From Longimicrobium sp. (GTDB lineage Bacteria > Gemmatimonadota > Gemmatimonadetes > Longimicrobiales > Longimicrobiaceae): 64,000 nucleotides of DNA. Numbering within the stretch: the stretch's first letter is position 1; each line of letters begins with the position of its first letter. A program made the translations under genes and the position numbers. Positions 17,375-25,377 of the stretch are shown here, piece by piece. Under the pieces are notes generated by a model. It was not told where the DNA came from and did no database searches. It was given only the letters and a program-made list of their open reading frames with translations. The stretch lies in contig DASVWD010000246.1 of assembly GCA_036389795.1 (NCBI GenBank), positions 1 through 64,000 on the forward strand, in the 5' to 3' direction.

Positions 17375-18447
17375 AGCTGGTGGTCTTCGGCCTCTCCCTC
17401 TCGTCGAGCTGGGGGAACGGGCACGCCACCACCTACCGCGCGCTGCTCCGGGCCTTCGCCGCGCGCGGCCACGAGGTCGTCTTCTGGGAGTGGGACGCGC
17501 CCTGGTACGCCGCCAACCGCGACCACCCCGAGCCCCGCTACTGCGAGCTGAAGCTGTACGCCGACTGGGACGCGGTGGCCGCGGAGGCCGTCGCCGAGGC
17601 GCGCGAGGCGGACGCGGCCATCGTCGGCAGCTACGTGAACGAGGGCCCGCGGGTGATCGACGCGCTGGCCGGGGCCGGCGTGGACCCGCTCTTCTTCTAC
17701 GACATCGACACGCCCGTCACCGTCGCCGCGCTCCGCAGCGGCGGGGCCGAGTACCTGCGCACCGACCAGGTGCCGCTCTTCACCCGCTACCTGTCGTTCA
17801 CCGGCGGCCCGTTCCTGCAGGGCGTGGTGGAGGGCGAGCTGGGCGCGCGCGAGGCGGTGCCGCTCTACTGCTCGGTCGACACCGGGCGCTACCACCCCAC
17901 CGAGCCCGACCCCGAGCTGCGCTGCGACCTGGCCTACATGGGGACGTACGCGGAAGACCGGCAGCCGGTGGTCGAGCGCTTCCTGCTGGAGGTGGCCGAG
18001 CGGCTGCCGCGCCAGCGCTTCATCGTGGCCGGGCCGCAGTATCCGGCGGACATCCTCTGGCCGGGGAACGTGCGGCACCTGACGCACCTGCCCCCGCAGC
18101 GGCACCCGCGCTTCTACAGCAGCGCCGCCTGGCAGCTGAACGCCACCCGCGCCGACATGGTGGCCGCCGGGTGGTCGCCCTCGGTGCGGCTCTTCGAGGC
18201 GGCGGCCTGCGGCGCGGCGATGCTCTCCGACCGCTGGCCGGGCCTGGACCACTTCTTCACCCCGGGGAAGGAGATCCTCCTCCCGGAGTCCACCGGGGAA
18301 GTGGTCGAGATCGTCCGCTCCACGCACCCCGACGACCGCCGCGCCCTCGGCGCCGCCGCCCGCGCGCGCATCCTCGCCGCCCACACCGCCGAGCACCGCG
18401 CCGGGGAGCTGGAGCAGCTGATCACCGCGCCGGCGACGGCGATGTAG
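17371..18447 (+). CDS. CgeB-like glycosyltransferase 3
   Basis: 358 residues, the closest paralogue of the preceding gene. FGLSLSSSWGNGHATTYRAL at the N-terminus and LSFTGGPFL mid-protein are followed by LAYMGTYAEDRQPVVERFLL and a C-terminal SSAAWQLNATRADMVAAGWSPS...LFEAAACGAAMLSDRW block, then an E/D acidic segment. ATG 17371 overlaps the preceding stop. It is the last gene of the glycan locus, and 64 bp downstream the GC content drops at the border of the SIR2/STAND island. It looks functional with all blocks intact. Confidence 0.83.
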   Translation: MKLVVFGLSLSSSWGNGHATTYRALLRAFAARGHEVVFWEWDAPWYAANRDHPEPRYCELKLYADWDAVAAEAVAEAREADAAIVGSYVNEGPRVIDALAGAGVDPLFFYDIDTPVTVAALRSGGAEYLRTDQVPLFTRYLSFTGGPFLQGVVEGELGAREAVPLYCSVDTGRYHPTEPDPELRCDLAYMGTYAEDRQPVVERFLLEVAERLPRQRFIVAGPQYPADILWPGNVRHLTHLPPQRHPRFYSSAAWQLNATRADMVAAGWSPSVRLFEAAACGAAMLSDRWPGLDHFFTPGKEILLPESTGEVVEIVRSTHPDDRRALGAAARARILAAHTAEHRAGELEQLITAPATAM

Positions 18448-18480
18448 CAGGCTATATGGGTTAGTGTGGGGAAAGAAAAA

Positions 18481-18516
18481 GCCGGAGTGGGGTAGCTCAG
18501 CGGCTCAGCGGTCAGA
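18481..18516 (+). other. tRNA 5'-half-like fragment at the island border
   Basis: GCCGGAGTGGGGTAGCTCAG followed by CGGCTCAGCGGTCAGAG looks like a tRNA acceptor 5' strand plus D-arm (TAGCTCAG-CGG-TCAGAG), with an internal 8-nt duplication (CTCAGCGG twice). No anticodon or T arm follows; the sequence runs into the 3' end of the STAND gene. It may be the scar of an integration event or a chance match. No matching direct repeat was found by eye at the other island border. Confidence 0.35.
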
Positions 18517-20905
18517 GAAAACTGAAGAGAAGAACGGTAATACCCAACGCAAGTACTGCGGCACAGTAAAACAACAGATCGGGTACTCTCAGGCTCGTTG
18601 AGTCAGATTCTGCCCTAGCGCGAGTACCAGCGAGTGCATCGTAAGCGGTCTGGTGCTCGGACGTACTGCGAATGATTGCAGGCGAAAGCAGGAGGGTTGG
18701 AATCGCTATGAACAGATCCAGAATAGCCCATATCGTGAACAGGCACTGACGGGCTAGCATACGGCCTCGACTGGGTGAACTCCCTGCCCGGTCTGCAATC
18801 CACAGTCCGGCCATTCTGAATCCGACCGTACTCCCAGCTCGTCGCAGGTACTCGAACTGAATGAATGTGGAGGTACCCACCCCAACCAACAATGCCGCAC
18901 CCTGCATTCCAAACCGAAATAGCGCGAGGGCATCGAAGACTACTACCAGCAGGATCAGAAAACTCCACAGCGCTATAACCACCGTGAGGGCCGCGTCGAT
19001 GTATTCGGCGAAAATCAGGCGAATAATCCATGTTGAGTGTCCCCCTAGCCCGACTCGGTGAGCAACCTGTAGACAGCTCCACAGGTAGAGGGGCATTGTG
19101 ACAAGGGCTACGCACGCCACCATCACCCCCATTCGAGTACCCGAGAAGGGGTCCGTGTCCAGTACCGTGACGGCCGCGATTAGAACGCTCGCCACGGCCG
19201 CTGCGGAGTAGAAAGCGCGGTGAAGTACGGCTAAAAGGATGGTTGTCAGTCCGACGGCGAGCGACAGCCAGAAAACGCCTTCTGCCGCTGGTCCCAGGAT
19301 GAACAGGAGAGCCAAGCCTATGGTGACCATCGGTCCGGCCCCGAGCAGACGCAGTGCCCGTCGCTCCGCTGCGAGTGCCTGTCCCGACCTCTTCCGTTCC
19401 TCTTGGTCCCGCTGCTTTCGCACAGCGATCTCGCCAGCCCGCGCGCGGTCCAGAGTGCGCCACGACCGCACCACCGATCGCACCGCAAAATCGTGTGCGA
19501 GTTCGTAGTGCGTCTGCCCCCCGGCACCGATGTGGGACCGGACCACCCCTCGTTCGAGGAGGGGCTCCAGAGCGGTCCGCAGCAGATCGGCGTCGGGGGA
19601 GGGAAGATCCAGATCGGAAGGCCGAATTGACCGCAGTTCTCGCAGCAGCAGTCGATCCGACAGCGCGCGCCGGTGGCGGACGCGGTCGGTCAGCAGGTAG
19701 AGGCAGTCCAGCCGCAACTCCCTCCAGGCCACGGGCTCGAGCCGCGCGTCGTTCCGCAGTTCCGTGAGCATGTCGTCGATGTAGTGGTCGAGAACCACGT
19801 CGGCGGGTGAAGGCTGCGACGCGGACGGCTGTGATGCGGCACCGGACTCTGTCGCGGACAGGTGTTCCCCGAGGCTGCGGTAGTGTGCCAGTCCGAAAGG
19901 AGTCTCGCACGCGTCCCGGGTGTCCCAGAGGCGCTCCGCCACCACCTGAAGAGCCGGAAGCTCGAGAAACGGATCGTCGGAAGGCGGTGGGGCGAGCCCG
20001 ATTCCGTCGAAGCGGCCTCTCTGAATCTCGCCGTAAGCCTGGATCAGGTCTGCAAGGATTGCATCCCGTGTCTCCTCCGGCAGGGCCAGCCCCAATCGCG
20101 TGAGTGGGACCGTGAGAGCGCTTGCCGCCTGGCTCTTCCGGATCGGGTTCAGCTTGAAGTAGTGCGAGAAGATGTCGGGGATCGCGCTCCGGAACTCGAT
20201 CATGCTGCCCACCGAGTCTTCGCGCATTGAGAAGAGCAGGTGACATTTCAGCGAAGTGTCCTGCCATACCCTCCCGAGTTCCGCGACGAAGTTCTGAAAG
20301 ACGGGCGTGTTGCCGAAGTGGACGAAGAGCTCTTCGAACTGGTCGCAGATGATCAGGATGCGTGCTTCGTCCCCGAGGAAGTTTCGCGTCTCCCGAACGA
20401 ACTCCACCAGCGGGAGGTCACTCCTCTCCAGCATGTGTTTCGCGAACCGTTCCGCGTATGCGGACGTGCTTTTCAGCCGTTCGATCAGCGATTCCAGCCT
20501 GGTGAGGACGGTATCGAGCCCGGGCTGCTCGACTAGCAAGGGCGAGAGGTGCACCCTCACGTCCTGCAGGGACTTCAGGTCCTCGCCTCTGAACAAGGGT
20601 AGCGTGGCTTCGCGGATCACCGATTCCTTGAATGCCCGTACGGGATCGTCCAGGCACCATGGCGGCCGTGGCCGCGTAGTGAATACCGCATAGCCGCGCT
20701 CGCGGAAGAGCGGGACAACGCCCGCGCGAATGAGGGAAGTTTTGCCGTTCCCCGAGAATGAATAGAGAAGCGAGACCCGCGAGGCCGAGATCATGTTGGC
20801 CACGATCGCGAGTTCGTCCGCTCGCGTCAGCCGGATGAGCTCTTGGTCAGCAGGGTTGTCGCTCTCAAGCGCCGTGAGAAAGCGCCAGGGGCTGGTGGAT
20901 GGCAT
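18512..20905 (-). CDS. STAND-type NTPase with C-terminal multi-pass membrane/RDD domain
   Basis: 797 residues. The N-terminal NTPase domain has a Walker A loop SFSGNGKTS (about 49-57, first Gly replaced by Ser) and a Walker B segment ILIICDQFEEL (about 183-193), as in the nSTAND1 group of signal-transducing ATPases. A helical region to about 500 ends in a winged-helix-like LLERGVVRSHIGAGGQTHYELAHD block. Instead of the usual WD40 or TPR sensor repeats, the last 270 or so residues hold several hydrophobic segments. The final part resembles an RDD domain (RLIFAEYIDAAL, GSTVGFRMAGLWIADRAG, TAYDALAGTRAR). The gene lies 145 bp downstream of the SIR2-like gene on the same strand, and its GC is clearly lower than the flanks. 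A membrane-anchored sensor/switch controlling the SIR2 effector is inferred. Confidence 0.82.
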   Translation of the reverse strand: MPSTSPWRFLTALESDNPADQELIRLTRADELAIVANMISASRVSLLYSFSGNGKTSLIRAGVVPLFRERGYAVFTTRPRPPWCLDDPVRAFKESVIREATLPLFRGEDLKSLQDVRVHLSPLLVEQPGLDTVLTRLESLIERLKSTSAYAERFAKHMLERSDLPLVEFVRETRNFLGDEARILIICDQFEELFVHFGNTPVFQNFVAELGRVWQDTSLKCHLLFSMREDSVGSMIEFRSAIPDIFSHYFKLNPIRKSQAASALTVPLTRLGLALPEETRDAILADLIQAYGEIQRGRFDGIGLAPPPSDDPFLELPALQVVAERLWDTRDACETPFGLAHYRSLGEHLSATESGAASQPSASQPSPADVVLDHYIDDMLTELRNDARLEPVAWRELRLDCLYLLTDRVRHRRALSDRLLLRELRSIRPSDLDLPSPDADLLRTALEPLLERGVVRSHIGAGGQTHYELAHDFAVRSVVRSWRTLDRARAGEIAVRKQRDQEERKRSGQALAAERRALRLLGAGPMVTIGLALLFILGPAAEGVFWLSLAVGLTTILLAVLHRAFYSAAAVASVLIAAVTVLDTDPFSGTRMGVMVACVALVTMPLYLWSCLQVAHRVGLGGHSTWIIRLIFAEYIDAALTVVIALWSFLILLVVVFDALALFRFGMQGAALLVGVGTSTFIQFEYLRRAGSTVGFRMAGLWIADRAGSSPSRGRMLARQCLFTIWAILDLFIAIPTLLLSPAIIRSTSEHQTAYDALAGTRARAESDSTSLRVPDLLFYCAAVLALGITVLLFSFL

Positions 20906-21050
20906 TGAGTTGGTCAGTGTAATCCCGAGTAGATCAGACTATGCACTGCGTGCAGCCATCGACCTGCACGCCTCTTCCAGCGACGTTCCACCGTGCCGCA
21001 TCCACAGGATCATCGAACATTTCAAGCGCCCCGGTCTCTCTCCGATTCTT

Positions 21051-22028
21051 TCACGTCCTGTCGGGGGAGGATTCGACCAATTCCTGGACACTTGCGAGCA
21101 GATCCTGCATGAAAGTCGATGCATCAACGTTGATGATGTCTACGTTCTTCTTTCCCCAGAAACCTACTGTGGCGTTCCAGCGCGCGCTCTGGGTCTCGTC
21201 GCCTTCCTTCGGCGTGAAGAGCTGCACCGCATAACTTCTGGTGCCCGAGCGCTCCGCCGTGGCCTTGTAGATGACGCGGAAGTTCCAATCGGAGAGACTG
21301 TAGCCGACGAATAGCGTGGGCCATTCCGTGATGTTGGCCAGCACATAGGGGAGCAAGCGCTTATGCTCATTGTGGCTCAATGCATTGGATAGAAAGTTGA
21401 TGTAGTCCTCCTCCGTGATGACCAAGTTCCTGCCGGTCGCCTGCGAGATGCAGCCGTGCATCTTGTAGAGATACGTCGGCTTCTTCGGGAGCCAGAGATG
21501 GGGGTGGCGGATACCGGGGTGCAGATGAGCGGCGTCGTCGTTTGCATCAGTACCACCATTGTAGATGATCACTTCTGGCCGGTAACCGAACACCTTCTCG
21601 TATGCTCGCTCGAAGTGATCGTCGTAATTGGTTGTGACGATCAATGCCTGGACACCCTTCCGTTCGAACAGAGCTACGAGTTCAACGAGCGTGGTGATCG
21701 TCTTTGAGGGCTTTGCTTTGGGGTTGTTCAGGTTTTCACGCAGGAAAGCATTGAGTTCGTCGCGAGAAAAGAACGATTCGTAATAGAACGCGACGGTGGA
21801 GAGTGGAACGTACTCGTGCCACTCCAACCGGCATTCCTTGGCAAACTTGCGGGACAGGTCACTGGCCGTGGGCAGGCTGGTTCCGTCAACGGTGCCAGCA
21901 GCGGCGCCCGCACCCAGAAAGATTAGTCCTTCACCATTGAGGAGTTGCCGCGCGAGCGACCGCAAGGCACCGCGGTAGTCGAACGTCGGCTTCCCGTCCG
22001 TGTCGAGGATACGCTTGATCTCACCCAT
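21051..22028 (-). CDS. SIR2-like domain protein (predicted NADase effector)
   Basis: 325 residues, essentially one SIR2-like domain of the type found in anti-phage effectors. Visible motifs are FLGAGAAAG (about 37-45, NAD-binding loop), VTTNYDDHF (131-139, with the catalytic-site Asn134), YKMHGCI (His191), VITEEDYINFL (about 203-213) and LFVGYSLSDWNFR (about 239-251). All core residues appear intact, so NAD hydrolysis is plausible. No membrane segment or signal peptide is seen. It is the first gene of a minus-strand pair with the STAND-RDD gene. GC is much lower than in the housekeeping genes, consistent with horizontal transfer. Cellular NAD depletion upon infection is inferred from known SIR2 defence proteins, not shown here. 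Confidence 0.87.
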   Translation of the reverse strand: MGEIKRILDTDGKPTFDYRGALRSLARQLLNGEGLIFLGAGAAAGTVDGTSLPTASDLSRKFAKECRLEWHEYVPLSTVAFYYESFFSRDELNAFLRENLNNPKAKPSKTITTLVELVALFERKGVQALIVTTNYDDHFERAYEKVFGYRPEVIIYNGGTDANDDAAHLHPGIRHPHLWLPKKPTYLYKMHGCISQATGRNLVITEEDYINFLSNALSHNEHKRLLPYVLANITEWPTLFVGYSLSDWNFRVIYKATAERSGTRSYAVQLFTPKEGDETQSARWNATVGFWGKKNVDIINVDASTFMQDLLASVQELVESSPDRT

Positions 22029-22099
22029 TTTGGAAGCTTAACAAGATGCAACCCGGAATGCGCGACTGCTGAGCGAGCACATGCTGACGACAGCGCAAC

Positions 22100-22126
22100 C
22101 TTGTATTCAGAATTCTTGCATGTCAA
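22100..22126 (-). promoter_or_regulatory. possible sigma70-like promoter for the SIR2/STAND pair
   Basis: On the minus strand TTGACA (22126-22121) is followed after 15 nt by TACAAG (22105-22100), about 70 bp before the SIR2 start. The -35 is perfect, but the -10 is weak and the spacing short. The rest of the gap 22029-22320 holds a small AGCGGC/GCCGCT hairpin (22176-22192). Confidence 0.25.
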
Positions 22127-22320
22127 TGCCTTTGTAAGGAAATCCGAGAGCGCCTTCCGGCATTAGCTATTATAAAGCGGCTTCACGCCGCTGCTTGGAG
22201 CCAAGGTGAACTGAGGGCGAGCCAGCGTCTGGCGGCCGATCGTGCGCGCCGGGGGCCGCCCTGCTATCCTTACCTCCAGACTGTGTCCGACCGCTTCACT
22301 TTTCCCGAGCCACGGATCCC

Positions 22321-23658
22321 ATGAAGCCGCAGCGCCCGACGACGTCCGTCATCGCCATCCTCGCCGCCTTCCTCGCCCTCGCCGCGTGCGGGCCGCAGCG
22401 CACGGCCCCGCGCGCGCAGCCCGAGCCCGAGGCGGAGCCCAGCAGGCTCGCGCCGGTGGCGTGGGACTCGGCCTCGGTGCCGGACTCGATCGCCACGTGG
22501 GCGATCAGGGGGTGCCGCAGGGGCGGGGTGAACCAGCGGCGCGACTGCGTGGAGCGGGGGCTGCGCACCGTGCTGGACGCTGCGGGGATCGCCAAGGCGA
22601 TGGCGGCGCTGGACCGCATCGTCGAGCGCGACACCAGCCTGCTCCCCGAGGCGCACGGGCTGGCGCACGGGCTGGGGATCGCCGCCTACCGCTCGCCCGA
22701 GACCGTGGCCGAGACCTTCGCCCAGTGCCCCGACACGCAGATCGCCGGGTGCTACCACGGCGTCATCCAGGGCTACTTCCTCGACGTGCAGCGGCGCGAG
22801 GGCCGGCTCTCCGCCGAGGCGCTGAACGCGCTCTGCGAGCCGCACCGGGCGCGCGGCAACCCGATGTTCGGCGAGTGCTCGCACGGGATGGGGCACGGGA
22901 TCATGGCGGTGGTGGACTACCGCCTCCCCGACGCGCTGGCCGCCTGCGACTCGGTGCGCGACCCGTACGCGCGCCTGGGCTGCCAGGGCGGCGCCTTCAT
23001 GGAGAACATCGTCAGCGCCACGCACCCCGAGCACACCGCCCACTCGCACGCGGCGCTCGGCGAGGGGGAGCACGGCGGCCACGCGGCGCACGGCGGCGGC
23101 GAGGGCCACGGCGACCACGCCGCGGGCGACGGCGCCGCGCGCGAGCCGTGGAAAGCGGTGGACCGGTCCGACCCGCTCTACCCGTGCAACGCGGTCGCGC
23201 ACCAGTACCGCTACGCCTGCTACGGCATCCAGACCTCCGCCATCCTGTTCTTCAACGGGGGCGACTTCCCCGCCACCGCGAAGGCGTGCGAGGGGGCGGG
23301 GAACACGCTGGTGGAGGTGTGCTGGCGCAGCCTGGGCCGCGACATCACCGCCTACGCCCGGCGCGACCCCGCGCGCAGCGCCCAGATGTGCGCCACCGCG
23401 GGCGAGAAGGCCGAGCCCCACTGCGTCAGCGGCGCCGCCACCGCGCTGGTGGACGTGGAGTCGGACCCGGAGGACGGGTTCGCGCTCTGCCGCGTCGTCA
23501 CGCGCCCGGAGTCGAAGACCGAGTGCTACCAGGCCGTGGGCCGGATGGTCGGCTTCGCCAGCGAGCCGGCGCGCCGCGAGGAGGCCTGCGCCACCGTCGA
23601 GGCGGGCTACGTCGAGACCTGCCGCCTCGCCGCCTCCCTCCCCGCGCGGAAGACGTGA
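22321..23658 (+). CDS. Cys/His-rich lipoprotein, paralogue A
   Basis: 445 residues with a lipoprotein signal (FLALAACG, Cys about 23). The mature part has many regularly spaced Cys and His motifs: EAHGLAHGLGIAAY, GCYHGVIQGYF, CSHGMGHGIM and GCQGGAFMENI. A very His/Gly/Glu-rich low-complexity loop (about 235-275) comes next, followed by further Cys pairs in the C-terminal half. The HGxxHG and GMGHG patterns suggest metal or haem ligation, but I know no named family. It is strikingly similar in length and motif order to the gene at 27566-28918. It is probably anchored in the periplasm. Function unknown. Confidence 0.85.
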   Translation: MKPQRPTTSVIAILAAFLALAACGPQRTAPRAQPEPEAEPSRLAPVAWDSASVPDSIATWAIRGCRRGGVNQRRDCVERGLRTVLDAAGIAKAMAALDRIVERDTSLLPEAHGLAHGLGIAAYRSPETVAETFAQCPDTQIAGCYHGVIQGYFLDVQRREGRLSAEALNALCEPHRARGNPMFGECSHGMGHGIMAVVDYRLPDALAACDSVRDPYARLGCQGGAFMENIVSATHPEHTAHSHAALGEGEHGGHAAHGGGEGHGDHAAGDGAAREPWKAVDRSDPLYPCNAVAHQYRYACYGIQTSAILFFNGGDFPATAKACEGAGNTLVEVCWRSLGRDITAYARRDPARSAQMCATAGEKAEPHCVSGAATALVDVESDPEDGFALCRVVTRPESKTECYQAVGRMVGFASEPARREEACATVEAGYVETCRLAASLPARKT

Positions 23659-23894
23659 CGCCGATCTGCTCACACGGAGTCAGCTAAAGAATCGCTGAGA
23701 GTCTGGAAAGTTGTTGTAAATCCTTGATGTTCCGAAAGTGCCTACCGGACTTCGCGGGCCGAAACGCCCGACTTTACCGGCACACCTATCTCATGATCTA
23801 GCCCACTGGCGCGTGTGTCACGCGCCCAAAACTGAAAGCAATTGAACGGCTGCCGAGGTCCGCGCCCGCCGAACATGGTCGTTGTTCCCGGAGC

Positions 23895-24683
23895 TCAGCT
23901 CTTCGGGCAGCGAACAGGACCATGGCCTATCTGGTAGAGCTGGTACTGTCCGGGGGCCAAGGGAATGTAGAGGATGTCGGTGTCCCCGTTGTCAGTATAG
24001 ACGCCGATCAGCCCGAAGCGTCCGACGCGCCGTAACGAAAGGGAGTCGGGAACCGCTCGCGGCAGGCCGTACTTGGTGTACGATCGGTCCTTGAAGTAGA
24101 TCGTCCGGCTCTCCACGTACCAGGGCGCCTCCGCGGCGTAGACCGGCGTGGACGGGAGCGGCAGCACCGTGTCGGGCACCACGTCGTCGCCACGGGAGTA
24201 CCCGAGCACGCGCGGGGACCAGGAGGTCGCGTGACCGAAGGCGGAGACCACCCAGCGGCCATCCTCGCGCCGCCATTGCACGAACATCGGAGACCGCGCG
24301 GATTCTCCCGGCGGCACGAAGCGGTTTCCGGCGACCCGCCGCCAGCGCGTCCCGTCCGCCTCAATCCTCATCTCCAGTTCGGTCCCGTACGGCCCCGAGA
24401 ACCCCTGGAAGGACTCGCACACAGGACCGTAGTGCAAGACGGTCCGCAGCGTCTCCGGGGCCGCGAAGCGCCAGACCGTCAACCCCCGCCCGGGTGGCGC
24501 GCCCTCCACCACCTGCGTCCACGTCCAATCGCCGCGGCGCGGGAAGAACTTCGCCACGCTGTCATTCGGCGCACGCGTCACCGCTCGGAGAAAGGCTTCG
24601 TTCCGGCTCTCGAGCCCATCCTGGGCGGCGGCGCGGAGCGGGATCGCGAGGAGAAGCGGGAGGATGAAGAGGATTCGTGGCAT
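23895..24683 (-). CDS. secreted hypothetical protein
   Basis: 262 residues with a signal peptide ending about AAAQD. The mature protein is beta-strand-rich and aromatic, with no known catalytic motif. The C-terminal part (EAPWYVESRTIYFKDRSYTK, then YGLPRAV, GLIGVYTD, DILYIPLAPGQYQLYQIG) matches, in order, a segment of the small secreted protein at 48597-49106, so both carry one uncharacterised domain. It is a single minus-strand gene. The 236 bp between it and the preceding plus-strand gene contains a partial R1-like TCACACGGAGTCA (about 23669) and nothing else I can name. Confidence 0.75.
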   Translation of the reverse strand: MPRILFILPLLLAIPLRAAAQDGLESRNEAFLRAVTRAPNDSVAKFFPRRGDWTWTQVVEGAPPGRGLTVWRFAAPETLRTVLHYGPVCESFQGFSGPYGTELEMRIEADGTRWRRVAGNRFVPPGESARSPMFVQWRREDGRWVVSAFGHATSWSPRVLGYSRGDDVVPDTVLPLPSTPVYAAEAPWYVESRTIYFKDRSYTKYGLPRAVPDSLSLRRVGRFGLIGVYTDNGDTDILYIPLAPGQYQLYQIGHGPVRCPKS

Positions 24684-24746
24684 GAAGCGCTTCCGGGTTG
24701 CAATGTGGATCGGTGAACGTCACCCGCCCCGGCGGCAGAGGTCCAG

Positions 24747-24791
24747 CCAAGGGCGAATGAATTCGCTGCAACAACCACGCGAAGTCCGCGC
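24747..24791 (+). repeat. R6 dispersed repeat, copy 2
   Basis: GCCAAGGGCGAATGAATTCG, then CTGCAACAACCACGCGAAGTCCGC, a diverged copy of the 14.7-kb repeat. It lies just upstream of the minus-strand secreted-protein gene. Confidence 0.55.
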
Positions 24792-24904
24792 GATATTCGT
24801 TGATCTGGAGCGGATTGCGGGCGTCGAGCACCGGCGCGGACGCTCGTTCTACGGGCTGCGCAGACAGGCGACCGACCCAGCACCCGAATTCTCCCAGGAC
24901 ACGG

Positions 24905-25069
24905 GTGCTTAACAGCATCTCCGGCCACGCCTACAGCGCCACGCGTGAGCAGGTTTATCAGGACAAGGAGAACGAGCGGGTGCGCGCCCGTGCCGCGAAG
25001 ACGCGCAGGTCCATGCGGCAGTACCTGATGGACCCGAACGCGGCGGAGCTCGACGCGATTGCGGCGTGA
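24905..25069 (+). CDS. possible small protein or gene remnant
   Basis: 54 codons from GTG 24905. The sequence (HAYSATREQVYQDKENERVR, then RAAKTRRSMRQYLMDP) has protein-like charge and helix patterns and normal codon bias, but no ribosome site or recognisable family. It may be the 3' remnant of a larger gene. The surrounding 24684-25317 shows no other gene; 25070-25317 has no visible feature. Confidence 0.25.
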   Translation: MLNSISGHAYSATREQVYQDKENERVRARAAKTRRSMRQYLMDPNAAELDAIAA

Positions 25070-25317
25070 TCCAAACCTAGTCCCACAAACAGTACCACCC
25101 GGCCCCATCGACGGAAGAGCCACGACAGCGCATCTCGCTGCTTTGTCTTCACTTACAAGACTTTGCGTCCGCAAGGACCGCGGATGCGCATGGAAATGTC
25201 CTGCAAGGGAAGGCTGCGACCGGGGTACGACATCAAGGTAACGACAAGAGAAGAAAACATCAGGTCTGCAACGTGATATGAAGTAGCGCCTCACCCACGG
25301 TGCGGGGCGGAAAGACG

Positions 25318-25349
25318 AAGGGCGCATCCTCCCGGGGGGATGCGCCCTT
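25318..25349. terminator. strong hairpin downstream of the GHL10 gene
   Basis: Perfect 12-bp stem AAGGGCGCATCC / GGATGCGCCCTT with an 8-nt loop, 28 bp beyond the stop of the minus-strand glycosyl hydrolase. On that strand it is followed by CGTCTTTCC, so it fits an intrinsic terminator. Confidence 0.7.
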
Positions 25350-25377
25350 CGCCGCGCTGGCGCGAGGGGACGTCCGG

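Noticed and set aside
22176-22192. AGCGGC/GCCGCT hairpin as a terminator of the SIR2/STAND pair or riboswitch
   Set aside because: It lies upstream of the pair on its strand, has only a 6-bp stem and a weak U-tract; too little to call.
24905-25069. Small frame as part of a toxin-antitoxin pair
   Set aside because: No partner gene beside it and no DNA-binding or toxin motif; reported only as a low-confidence remnant.
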